Assembly (NCBI GenBank): GCA_025963815.1
Contig: JAOQAA010000388.1
Location: 1-8,069, forward strand
Source of the DNA: Capsulimonas sp.
GTDB lineage: Bacteria > Armatimonadota > Armatimonadia > Armatimonadales > Capsulimonadaceae
Direction of reading: 5' to 3'
DNA: 8,069 nt
The position numbers and the translations under genes were made by a program. The notes under the pieces were generated by a model. The model did not search any database and was not told the DNA's origin. It saw only the letters and a list, made by a program, of their open reading frames with translations. The first letter of the stretch is position 1. Every line of letters starts with the position of its first letter. Positions 1 to 6,850 of the stretch are shown piece by piece.

Positions 1-438
1 GAAGACACGAACGACGGCATGCTCTACGGCGTTGTTTCGACGATCACGATCACGCTGCGCGCGCCGGATCCCGCTTGGTTCGACACGGCCAATACTACGC
101 CCACGCTCAGCGGCGCCGGCGGAACGATCGTAAATGCCGGCACGGCGCCGGCTAAGCCTCGCTGGACCGTTACGGTCGGAACCGGGGGAACGGGAACGAT
201 CACGCTGACAAACAGCACCACCGGCGAGACGGCGACGCTGTCCGGAACTTTCGTTACTGGAGATGTCATCGTGATCGATCGCTCTGCCTACAACGTGACG
301 CTAAACGGGGCGACGAACTTCGGGCTGCTGGGCGGGCGCATCCCCTCCCTTGATCCAGGATCGAACACGATCACTGCATCAGCCTCGACCATCAGCATTG
401 CCTCTCTCGCCTGCGTCTATATCGCCCGGCGCTATTAA
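1..438 (+). CDS. Dit-like distal tail protein, C-terminal part (5' end outside window)
   Basis: The frame is open from base 1, so the gene starts upstream and the ATG at 19 is probably internal; 145 residues are visible. The stretch TITLRAPDPAWFD is typical of siphovirus tail component/distal tail (Dit) proteins, where it joins the N-terminal ring-forming domain to a C-terminal beta-sandwich. The rest fits that second domain: alternating beta strands, a TGETATL strand, a VIVIDRSAYNVTLNG segment, and a closing SLDPGSNTITASAS strand, the usual 'L.PG.N.I' ending of these proteins. Dit forms the ring joining the tail tube to the tip and is normally encoded directly before the tail-associated hub protein, as here (8-bp gap). 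The family assignment rests on recalled motifs, not a search. The N-terminal half cannot be assessed. Confidence 0.72.
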   Translation, partial: EDTNDGMLYGVVSTITITLRAPDPAWFDTANTTPTLSGAGGTIVNAGTAPAKPRWTVTVGTGGTGTITLTNSTTGETATLSGTFVTGDVIVIDRSAYNVTLNGATNFGLLGGRIPSLDPGSNTITASASTISIASLACVYIARRY

Positions 439-446
439 GAAAACAC

Positions 447-3245
447 ATGGCCAATAATTTCGACATCGAGCCGCGCTTCCTCTCTGGCGCCACCGGCTTG
501 CGCCTCCAAGTCAACCCTGATGACTTCGTAGATGGTACGAGTTGGGAGGATCTGGAGTCAGGAGGGACGGGTCAAATTAACGTTGCGCTGGCTCGCGCCT
601 ACGATCGCGCCCTCGGTGTGGGCGGTGGCGACATCGTCGAAATCTGGGCGCGCAATGAGGACGGAACGGAGACGCTGCGCGCGCGCGGGATCGTCACAAT
701 TCCGGAGCCGACACTCGATCTCAAAGAACAGCATAAGCTCGTCGCCTATGGATTCATGGAGGATATGAACCATGTACTTCTGGATAAGGTGCTGCTGATC
801 CCGGGAGGCGCGGACCTAAACTACTTCGCCGGCCGCATCGCCGACGATTACGCCGCGCGCCGGCCGGGCCTGCGCTTTGTGCGCGACATTCAGGCGACGG
901 GGATATCGCTGGAGCGCCTAGCGCTGGATAAGGCGTCGGCCCGTGACGCCATGGACAAGCTGCAGGAACAGGCGGGGCGAAACATCGTGTGGGGCTGGGA
1001 CATCGATCCGCCCACGGGACTCAATCGCTTTTATCTACGGCCGCGCGTTACCACCGTGGGGCATCAGTTCTTTGCGGGTAAGAACGTGCGCGTCATCAGC
1101 TCGCCGCTCGACTATACGAACATCGTCAACGCCATTCAGCTAAAGGGCGGTCCGGCCAAGTACCCCCAGCTCATCACCAATCCCAGTTTCGAGCTTCCGA
1201 CGCTCCCCAGCGAGAACAATGGAAATCTACTAGACGACGGTTCGTTTGAGCGCGGGATCGCCTGGACGTTCGTCGGCGGCGCCGCGCGGCATTACGCCGG
1301 CGACGGCGCGAGCTACTACAACTCGGCTCATACCGACAAATGGTTCGTAGCGCTCACGGCGGCTAGTCAAGAAGCCTGGCAAGAGTGTGCTGTCACGCCG
1401 GCGACGAAGCAATATCAAGCAAGCCTCTTCGTCGCCGCCGAGAACGGCGCGGATCTGCCGAGCGGCCGCCTGATCGTGGAAGGGCGCGCGAGCGGCGGGA
1501 CCGTACTGGAGACTTATACCCTGCCGCTTGCGCCCCCTGGCGTCGCATGGGGCGGCGGGCAGGGAACAACGATCCTCTCCTCAGATGCGTTGACGCTGTC
1601 GATGACATTTCAGAATGCTTCCATCACGAAAGCGCGCGTGCGCATCGTGGCGGATGTGGCGCACATTCCGGGCGGGAATGGGATGCTGGTCGATGACGTC
1701 ATTTTCTGCGAGAGTACGGCAGTCGGACAATATGGCTGGGAGATCCAGTACAACAACCCGTCGAACACGGCCGATAAGTTCGTGGCGATCGATTGGGCGT
1801 GCCCGGCGGCCGCGCGCGAGGGCTACTACGGAGTGCGGGCGACGGTTACCACCGACAGCTCTTCCGTCTCGTCAACCGGGCTGAACGACAAGCCCCAGAT
1901 CTGTCCATACCCAGGGCAAGACAGAGGAAAGCAAGGCTATCATTTCAAGCCGACGCCATTCCAGCAGCTCCGATGCGTGGCCTACGTGCGCATGTCTCCC
2001 GGCCTGAACACGGCGGCCGGCAGCGCTTTTGTTGAGTATCATGAATGGGACGGCTCCGGCAACGGGACGCAGTACCAGAATGCCGTGTTCACGATCCCGA
2101 ACAATGGGACATGGGTCAAGCTTTATAAAGATGTGACGGCGCATAACAACGCGGCCTCGGCGATGACGACTGTATCCTTTGCTGTCGGCGGAACGTACGA
2201 TGTCGATTACATCTCTTGCCGCGATGCGGCGGCCGACAGCGATGATTTTCTGCGAGGTTCTGATTTCGAGCGCTACATCACGGCGGAGGAAGTTTGCACG
2301 GCGCTCAGCGCGCAAGCGCTGTCCGCCGCCACCTATGGGCGACGCGAAGCGGTCATCTCGAACAGCGACATTATCGACTGGAACGCAAACGGAAAAGCAT
2401 GGGCCAAAGCGCAGTTTGATCGCGGCGCCCTGCCGATGAAGCGTGATCGCGTGGACCTGACCCACGAACACGATCAGACGCCGAGGCCAGGCGAAGGAAC
2501 GCTGATCCGCATCTCCGGATTAGCGTCTGCCGACATACAGGACTGGGCCGCGCGTGTGCAATACACCTGGGCTCGTCAGGCTCTCACTGTCTCGCTGGAA
2601 CTGAGTAACGAGAGACCATCGATCGCCAAACTCCTAAAGGCAAGAGAGGCGAGCGCGTCCAGTTCCGGCGGCGGGAGTGCGTCCGCAGTCGCAGCGGTCG
2701 GCGCCGGACCAACGACGCCTTCCACGCCGCCGCTCGCTAGTCCTACTGCGAGCGGCACGGTCAAGACGACGGCCAGCCACGCCGACCCCGTCGTCTACGA
2801 GAAGACGGAGGCGGACGCGCTGCTGGCGGCTCTGGCGGCGACGATCCCCACGATCCCGAAACGGCGCTGGCAAGTCCAGTTCCGTGAGGCGGCGGCCGCC
2901 GCCAGCACTCCGGACACGACTCAAATCATCTATGCGCCGGCGGGACCGGCGAACACTTCCATTACCTGGATTCCCAAGATTGCGAGGTTCTATGTTCCGT
3001 CTCCCACCGCTTCGGCCACGACGGTCGATCTTGTTTACGGTGCTTCTGGCAATGCCGCTTTTGGCGCTGGGACAACTCTCCTCACTGCGGCGATCTCACT
3101 TAGCGGCGCCACCAACTACCAGGGCGCAAATGTCACCAGTTTCGCTTCCGGCGCCAGCGTCGTCAGCGGCGCACGGCTGGCCCCGATCTGGTCGGCGATC
3201 GGCGGCGCCCAGGCGATTGTCGAGATCGAATTCGAAGAACAATAA
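447..3245 (+). CDS. Tail hub / tail-associated protein with two inserted carbohydrate-binding-like domains
   Basis: This 932-residue protein follows Dit by 8 bp, the usual place for the tail-associated (Tal-like) hub. Residues 1-240 look like the hub N-terminus (beta-rich, with IVEIWARNEDG and an ADDYAARRPG helix). About 242-422 is a jelly-roll-like module that opens NPSFELP, repeats a DDGSFERG strand, and closes MLVDDVIF, as in CBM4/9-like domains. About 424-590 is a second module with a similar outline, ending VDYISCRDA. The hub sequence then resumes at about 595-731 (YGRREAVISNSDI, RPGEGTLIRISG, SLELSNERPSIAKLL). An Ala/Ser/Gly/Pro/Thr-rich linker (735-780) and a beta-rich C-terminal domain (about 806-932) follow. 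No peptidase or lysozyme motif was recognised, so a role in tail-tip structure and host binding is inferred. The Shine-Dalgarno is weak (AAGAAA), suggesting translational coupling to Dit. Confidence 0.75.
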   Translation: MANNFDIEPRFLSGATGLRLQVNPDDFVDGTSWEDLESGGTGQINVALARAYDRALGVGGGDIVEIWARNEDGTETLRARGIVTIPEPTLDLKEQHKLVAYGFMEDMNHVLLDKVLLIPGGADLNYFAGRIADDYAARRPGLRFVRDIQATGISLERLALDKASARDAMDKLQEQAGRNIVWGWDIDPPTGLNRFYLRPRVTTVGHQFFAGKNVRVISSPLDYTNIVNAIQLKGGPAKYPQLITNPSFELPTLPSENNGNLLDDGSFERGIAWTFVGGAARHYAGDGASYYNSAHTDKWFVALTAASQEAWQECAVTPATKQYQASLFVAAENGADLPSGRLIVEGRASGGTVLETYTLPLAPPGVAWGGGQGTTILSSDALTLSMTFQNASITKARVRIVADVAHIPGGNGMLVDDVIFCESTAVGQYGWEIQYNNPSNTADKFVAIDWACPAAAREGYYGVRATVTTDSSSVSSTGLNDKPQICPYPGQDRGKQGYHFKPTPFQQLRCVAYVRMSPGLNTAAGSAFVEYHEWDGSGNGTQYQNAVFTIPNNGTWVKLYKDVTAHNNAASAMTTVSFAVGGTYDVDYISCRDAAADSDDFLRGSDFERYITAEEVCTALSAQALSAATYGRREAVISNSDIIDWNANGKAWAKAQFDRGALPMKRDRVDLTHEHDQTPRPGEGTLIRISGLASADIQDWAARVQYTWARQALTVSLELSNERPSIAKLLKAREASASSSGGGSASAVAAVGAGPTTPSTPPLASPTASGTVKTTASHADPVVYEKTEADALLAALAATIPTIPKRRWQVQFREAAAAASTPDTTQIIYAPAGPANTSITWIPKIARFYVPSPTASATTVDLVYGASGNAAFGAGTTLLTAAISLSGATNYQGANVTSFASGASVVSGARLAPIWSAIGGAQAIVEIEFEEQ

Positions 3246-3267
3246 TCTCAAAGCGAGGCGTAGAGGC

Positions 3268-3768
3268 ATGGCATATACAGCGTCCCGGGTTGTCGGCTCG
3301 TCCAATCCATATACCGGCAACCCGGCGACATATCTCAATGACGGCGTGACGACGACACGGGCGGATCTGGTCGTCAATCAGATCAGCGGCGGCTCTTACA
3401 CCGGTCCGTTCGATCTGTTCCTGCTCGATATTGGAAGTTCGCAGGTGCTGACGTCCATCTCCCTCGCGAATGGGATTGTCCCTACGTTCGGCGGTGGTCA
3501 GACCATTGTGATGAACGTGTACGGGAACAATGATGGATCGAATCCCCGCGCTGGCGGAACGGTCAATGTGCTGGCCTCCAGTGTGCTCTACAGCGGTAGT
3601 TCAACTGGGACGGTGGCGCTGTCAGGAACCTATCGATATGTGTGGGTCGAGTTTATGCTGACGGGGACGGCGGTCGGCGGAACGATCATCGCCTCCACCG
3701 GCACGCTGAACCTTGTCTCTACCGCGCCGCCGGCGCCGATCAATTTAACAGTCTCACAGGTCTATTAA
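3268..3768 (+). CDS. Small phage tail accessory protein, discoidin/galactose-binding-like
   Basis: This gene encodes 166 residues. The frame stays open far upstream inside the preceding gene, but the ATG at 3268 is the likely start because a GAGG (3255-3258) lies 9 bases before it and the upstream translation is Arg/Pro-rich shadow sequence. The product is almost all beta strand. The order ATYLNDGVTT, LDIGSSQVLTSISLAN, NVYGNNDGSNPR, YRYVWVEFML resembles F5/8 type C (discoidin) or galactose-binding-like domains: a 'D-G' entry loop, a strand with LDIG, then a 'Y-V-R-V'-like late strand. No signal peptide or membrane segment is seen. Its place between the hub and further tail proteins suggests a tip-bound adhesin or decoration protein. 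The ligand is unknown; the fold assignment is a pattern-level guess. Confidence 0.6.
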   Translation: MAYTASRVVGSSNPYTGNPATYLNDGVTTTRADLVVNQISGGSYTGPFDLFLLDIGSSQVLTSISLANGIVPTFGGGQTIVMNVYGNNDGSNPRAGGTVNVLASSVLYSGSSTGTVALSGTYRYVWVEFMLTGTAVGGTIIASTGTLNLVSTAPPAPINLTVSQVY

Positions 3769-3776
3769 TCCCCGTA

Positions 3777-3796
3777 GATATTCCGCGCGGAACATC
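3777..3796. promoter_or_regulatory. 20-bp imperfect palindrome in intergenic gap
   Basis: A perfect 12-bp palindrome TTCCGCGCGGAA (3781-3792) is flanked by GAT and ATC after one mismatched pair, giving 9 of 10 matched positions per half. It lies in the 89-bp gap between two structural genes, 15 bp before a terminator stem. It could be a protein-binding site or part of a larger RNA fold with the terminator. No function is established. Confidence 0.35.
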
Positions 3797-3810
3797 CATA
3801 TGTCACTTCG

Positions 3811-3838
3811 GCCGCTCCACATGGAGGCGGCTTTTTTT
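3811..3838 (+). terminator. Intrinsic terminator after the discoidin-like gene
   Basis: GCCGCTCC pairs with GGAGGCGGC across an ACAT loop, with one bulged base, and is followed directly by seven T residues (3832-3838). This is a classic Rho-independent terminator on the + strand. It ends 19 bases before the ATG at 3858 and 6 bases before that gene's Shine-Dalgarno, so it splits the tail region into two transcription segments or partly attenuates the downstream genes. Confidence 0.8.
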
Positions 3839-3857
3839 ACGCCTGGAGATTCTTACC

Positions 3858-4565
3858 ATGCCTCAATTCGTCTTCCCCGACTGGACCAAGCTCTTTCCGC
3901 AGTTGTTCAACGGCACGCTCTTGCAGTCCGCTCTGCCGGCCACCGTCTACGCCGGCATCCTGTCCAGCTCCGTCACGCCGACGGCGGCGGACACGCTCAG
4001 TACGTATAACGGCGGCGAGATCACCGGCGGCGGCTACGCGCGTCTGGCCATCACGCGCAACAGCACCAACTTCCCCGACTCGGCGGGAACCGCGCCGGCG
4101 TGGCAGCTTGTGACGCCAACGCAAAGTTTTGCGGCATTCACAGGAAATCCCACGGTCAACAACGGTCGCCACATCTTCCTCACGGATCAGGCCAGTGGCT
4201 ACAGCGGCAAGCTCTACACCGTGAGCCCCATGAACCCGGCGGCGGTCAGCAGCACGCTTCAGGCGTCGGCCGCCTCCGCCCAGGCGGTCGTCAAATTGAC
4301 CAATACCATTGCCGCCAGTCTCAACACTACCGATTGGCTCGCGATCGGCACGGTCGGCACATCGGCCAATCAAGAGTTCCGACAGATCACTACGATCGGC
4401 GCCATCGACTCGGGCGGCGCCGGCCTCACCAACGTCACGCTCACTGCGAACCTGACTAGCGCCCACGCCAGCGGCGAGCCGGTCTACCGGGACGGCGTGA
4501 CGCGCGTTTATTCCGCCGGCATCACGCAGCAATTCGCGCTGACGGAACTGTTCACGCAGGGATAA
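3858..4565 (+). CDS. Phage structural (tail-fibre type) protein with GGGYAR motif
   Basis: This gene encodes 235 residues. The frame opens further upstream, but that part crosses the terminator. The ATG at 3858 has a GGAG (3845-3848) 9 bases before it and gives a natural N-terminus, MPQFVFPDWTKLF. Residues 28-75 (PATVYAGILSSSVTPTA, then GGEITGGGYARLAI and NSTNFP) match a recurrent family of phage structural proteins of about 120-150 residues, usually annotated only as hypothetical or tail-fibre-like. Residues about 130-210 look like a separate beta module (VVKLTNTIAASLNTTDWLAIG, EFRQITTIG, VTLTANLTSAHASGEPVY) placed before the C-terminal strands, which would explain the extra length. The exact role is not known. 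Surface decoration or fibre attachment is inferred from position. Confidence 0.62.
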   Translation: MPQFVFPDWTKLFPQLFNGTLLQSALPATVYAGILSSSVTPTAADTLSTYNGGEITGGGYARLAITRNSTNFPDSAGTAPAWQLVTPTQSFAAFTGNPTVNNGRHIFLTDQASGYSGKLYTVSPMNPAAVSSTLQASAASAQAVVKLTNTIAASLNTTDWLAIGTVGTSANQEFRQITTIGAIDSGGAGLTNVTLTANLTSAHASGEPVYRDGVTRVYSAGITQQFALTELFTQG

Positions 4566-4591
4566 AACATCCCAGAAAGGTCGGCAAATCG

Positions 4592-4783
4592 ATGAATCCA
4601 TATGCAATCGGCGAGATCTTCCAGCGCCTGATGAGAGGGGATATCAACCTCCAGCAGGCGCAGGTGGCGCTGGTCGATGAGGGCATCACCCGGCAGAAGG
4701 CCAACACGTACACCGCGCGCGTTCAGGCGCATACCTGGTCGATCACGGAAGCGACCGCCAACGCATTGGCGGGAAGGATCTAA
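4592..4783 (+). CDS. Small conserved-looking helical protein of unknown function
   Basis: This gene encodes 63 residues. AAAGG (4576-4580) lies 11 bases before the ATG. The product looks wholly alpha-helical and soluble: IGEIFQRLMRGDINLQQAQVAL, a short turn, then GITRQKANTYTARVQAHTWSITEATANALAG. The three short helices recall small UBA-like or helix-turn-helix bundles, but no family is recognised. Its stop overlaps the next start by one base (TAATG), so the two are probably translated together. Its position among tail-adhesion genes suggests an assembly or chaperone role, but that is only positional. Confidence 0.6.
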   Translation: MNPYAIGEIFQRLMRGDINLQQAQVALVDEGITRQKANTYTARVQAHTWSITEATANALAGRI

Positions 4784-5136
4784 TGATGGCTCTCGTAGGC
4801 AAACAATGGTACGCCGTTTCGGCGGAAGTCATCAATCCGGAGACTGATCCGGAGGTCCGGCCGCTCGGCGCGGACGCCATCCAGGACGCCGGCGGGCAGT
4901 GGGGGATCTGCGCGCAGGACAGCGACACGCACCCCAGCATCTTCGTGGTGATCATCAACGACCGCGCGGATGCGGCGTCCCCGCGCAATCCCCAGGTTCA
5001 TCAGCTCATCGCCGGCTGGTCGCCGGGCGCGGTCTATCTGGGCGCGAGTGAAACGGCCGCTGTCGCCGCCGTGACGACGCGGTTCGGATCGCTCCTGGCG
5101 AGCCGGATGAATGACCAAACAGTCGGCGGAGAGTAG
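4783..5136 (+). CDS. Small protein of unknown function, coupled to the upstream 63-residue gene
   Basis: This gene encodes 117 residues. The ATG at 4783 shares its A with the upstream stop. A second ATG at 4786 is better spaced (7 bases) from AAGGA at 4774-4778 and may be the true start, giving 116 residues. The sequence is mixed alpha/beta: a strand KQWYAVSAEVI, an acidic/proline stretch (NPETDPEVRPLG), a core strand SIFVVIIND, then helices with SETAAVAAVTTRFGSLL. There is no signal peptide, membrane span or recognised motif. The context is phage tail accessory, but its function is unknown. It is followed by a hairpin-bearing 57-bp gap. Confidence 0.6.
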   Translation: MMALVGKQWYAVSAEVINPETDPEVRPLGADAIQDAGGQWGICAQDSDTHPSIFVVIINDRADAASPRNPQVHQLIAGWSPGAVYLGASETAAVAAVTTRFGSLLASRMNDQTVGGE

Positions 5137-5144
5137 CCGGCGCG

Positions 5145-5180
5145 GCCCTCGGCGTGGTCTTGATGGATCGCGCCGAGGGC
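5145..5180 (+). promoter_or_regulatory. Perfect 10-bp inverted repeat just upstream of a Shine-Dalgarno
   Basis: GCCCTCGGCG (5145-5154) and CGCCGAGGGC (5171-5180) are exact reverse complements around a 16-base loop. With one bulged G, the stem can be extended by two more pairs. No T-tract follows, so it is a poor intrinsic terminator. The stem ends two bases before the AGGAG (5183-5187) of the next gene, a position where it could influence ribosome access, mRNA stability or Rho-dependent termination. Confidence 0.5.
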
Positions 5181-5193
5181 GCAGGAGCAGGGC

Positions 5194-6456
5194 ATGACCG
5201 ACTTTGTCACCGATACATTTACGGATACCAACGGAACAACGCTGACGTCCCACACAACTGACACGGGCGCGAGCTGGTTGCTGATGCTCAGTTCGAGTGT
5301 CGTGGGAACGGTCCAGAGCAATTCCTACACGCCATTCGCCAGCTCGACGGCGGCTTACCGCACTTCGGCGACGCCTCCCAGCGCCGACTATTACGCGCAG
5401 ATGGACATCATTGTCCCAGGAACCTCACCGACGGGCGGCATCGGTCCCAGCGTCCGGTGCAGCAGCTCAGCGAATACGTACTACGCCCTCCGGTATCAGC
5501 CCAATACTTTAGCCATCATCAAGGTTGTCGCCGGCGTCTTGACGTCGCTCTCTTCGATCTCCCTGACGCTGACGGGCACGCAGACGCTGCGCCTCGAAGT
5601 CAACGGAAGTTCTCTGGTGGGCTTCGTCGGCGGCGTCCAGAAAGTCCCTGTATCCGGCGTCGTTACCGACGCCAGTATTACGGCGGCTGGCTTCGCGGGC
5701 ATGCGCAGCGCAAGCACGAATATCCTCGTGGACAACTTCAGCGCCGCTCCCCTCGGTGGCTCCACGGTGCTGGACTACTCCGTGTGCCTCTGGGGCGCGC
5801 GCTCGTCGGTGCAAACATGGCAGCTCGTCACCGATCCAAGTCTTGCGGCTTCCGGGCAATCTGCGGCGACACTCACCAGTACTCGATTGCTCGACGCCGC
5901 GATCACGGTCGGCGGGGCGTCTTCCGCGACGGTGACATCGCTCGTCATGGTGGACGCCACGCCGGCGCGCATGGCGACGTCGTCTCGCAGCACGGATGGA
6001 ACCGCGCTGCTCGATGCGGCGCGCGCCTCCTCCGGCGCATCCGTCCGGGCTAACTCCTCGCTGCTCCTCGGAGACGCCGGCGCGGCGGTAGTGTATGCGA
6101 CCGCCAAGACGCTGGAATCCATCCAGGTCGCCGCCGAGATTGACTTCGGGCTGAGCCGTCTCGGCGCGTCTTCGCAGTGCGTCGACTCCATCAAGGTTCT
6201 CGATCGCGCGGCGGCCGCCGCTGGCGCGAGATCCATCTCAACATTCGGGCTGGTGTTCCAGGACGGCGCCCTCGCGATCGTCGGAGCGTACACGGTCTGC
6301 CTGGATGATCTGCTGGCGGCGCCGGTGACGGAGACGGAGCTCGTGAGGGCGATTGTGCGATTTCGGGGCGACGGCGTTCTGAAGACGTTCAGGAGCGACG
6401 GCGCCATCGTGCGGATCCAGAGCGACGGCGTAACGAAAGGGGCGGCAAAGACATGA
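5194..6456 (+). CDS. Phage adhesin-like protein with concanavalin/LamG-like N-terminus
   Basis: This gene encodes 420 residues. AGGAG (5183-5187) lies 6 bases before the ATG. Residues about 5-186 resemble a concanavalin A/LamG-like jelly roll: DTFTDTNGTTLTSHTTDTG entry, YYAQMDIIVPG, YYALRYQPNTLAIIKV, LRLEVNGSSLVGFVGG, and the closing ILVDNFSAAPLGG strand. These domains commonly bind glycans. Residues about 190-380 are Ala/Ser-rich and repetitive in feel, with no family recognised. The C-terminus carries three units of nine residues starting G392-D-G, S401-D-G and S410-D-G, coded by a 27-base period. The stop overlaps the next gene's start (ATGA), so the two are translationally coupled. A host-binding fibre or decoration role is inferred. 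Confidence 0.62.
   Translation: MTDFVTDTFTDTNGTTLTSHTTDTGASWLLMLSSSVVGTVQSNSYTPFASSTAAYRTSATPPSADYYAQMDIIVPGTSPTGGIGPSVRCSSSANTYYALRYQPNTLAIIKVVAGVLTSLSSISLTLTGTQTLRLEVNGSSLVGFVGGVQKVPVSGVVTDASITAAGFAGMRSASTNILVDNFSAAPLGGSTVLDYSVCLWGARSSVQTWQLVTDPSLAASGQSAATLTSTRLLDAAITVGGASSATVTSLVMVDATPARMATSSRSTDGTALLDAARASSGASVRANSSLLLGDAGAAVVYATAKTLESIQVAAEIDFGLSRLGASSQCVDSIKVLDRAAAAAGARSISTFGLVFQDGALAIVGAYTVCLDDLLAAPVTETELVRAIVRFRGDGVLKTFRSDGAIVRIQSDGVTKGAAKT
6367..6430 (+). repeat. Three in-frame 27-base (9-codon) repeat units
   Basis: The 9-mer GCGACGGCG recurs at 6368, 6395 and 6422, exactly 27 bases apart, within the 3' end of the 420-residue gene. It encodes (G/S)-D-G followed by a basic/hydrophobic stretch (VLKTFR, AIVRIQ, VTKGAA). 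Outside the shared core the units have diverged. The period keeps the reading frame, suggesting a short repeated structural motif. Confidence 0.6.
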
Positions 6457-6776
6457 TCACGTACATCAAGGGCGAGAAGCGCCGTGTTGAGTTCGATGTT
6501 GAGGCGAAGGAGGGAATGCTGCTCACGGTCCAGGGAACTCCCAAGATCACGATTACCAACGAGGCTGGAACTCCTATCATCAACAATGTGGACTGCACCG
6601 GATGGGATCAAGGCGCCGCGCAGACCTTGAATGTCTGGTACCTCTTCGACATGACCTCCGTCGCTGTCGGCTATTACAACGCGGTCGCGACGATCGACAC
6701 GCTCGATCAGGACAACCGTCCCAGCCGACATATCGGAGATGGCTGCGTTTCCGTCGAAGCCCCCGGCTGCTGCTGA
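6453..6776 (+). CDS. Small phage structural protein, probable beta-sandwich
   Basis: This gene encodes 107 residues. Its ATG overlaps the upstream stop (ATGA, 4 bp) and AAAGGGG (6436-6442) lies 10 bases upstream. The pattern is that of an Ig-like or baseplate-accessory beta-sandwich found in many phages just before the lysis genes: an ITYIKGEKRRVEFDV opening strand, PKITITNEAGTPI, LNVWYLFDMTSVAVGYYNAVATID, then a closing CVSVEAP strand. The protein ends in two adjacent cysteines, which could be metal- or disulfide-linked, but no further motif supports this. It is the last gene before a strong terminator. The fold is inferred from strand pattern; its specific role is unknown. Confidence 0.6.
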   Translation: MITYIKGEKRRVEFDVEAKEGMLLTVQGTPKITITNEAGTPIINNVDCTGWDQGAAQTLNVWYLFDMTSVAVGYYNAVATIDTLDQDNRPSRHIGDGCVSVEAPGCC

Positions 6777-6809
6777 CGCTCTCGCGCAACTCAATCAAAT
6801 AACACCGCC

Positions 6810-6840
6810 GCCGCCTCTATCCTGGGGCGGCTCTTTTTTC
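6810..6840 (+). terminator. Intrinsic terminator between tail and lysis genes
   Basis: GCCGCCTC (6810-6817) pairs with GGGGCGGC (6824-6831) across a 6-base loop (one G-U pair) and is followed by TCTTTTTTC. It lies 34 bp after the stop of the last tail gene and ends 10 bases before the holin-like ATG. Its outer stem (GCCGC/GCGGC) and tail are very close to those of the terminator at 3811-3838. Confidence 0.82.
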
Positions 6841-6850
6841 GAGAAGAACT

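Noticed and set aside
2677..3267. Upstream extension of the discoidin-like gene frame into the hub gene
   Set aside because: The translation before 3268 is Arg/Pro/Ser-rich shadow of the hub gene; a ribosome site supports the start at 3268.
3642..3857. Upstream extension of the 235-residue gene frame
   Set aside because: It would cross the palindrome and the terminator; the ATG at 3858 with GGAG upstream is the better start.
3837..4607. Minus-strand open frame of 256 codons opposite the GGGYAR protein
   Set aside because: It is Arg/Gly/Ala-rich and covers a gene with a recognised phage motif.
5775..6794. Long minus-strand open frame (339 codons) opposite the 420-residue adhesin gene
   Set aside because: It is antisense to a well-supported gene with a good Shine-Dalgarno, has low-complexity Ala/Ser/Arg composition and no recognisable domain; such frames are expected in GC-rich DNA.
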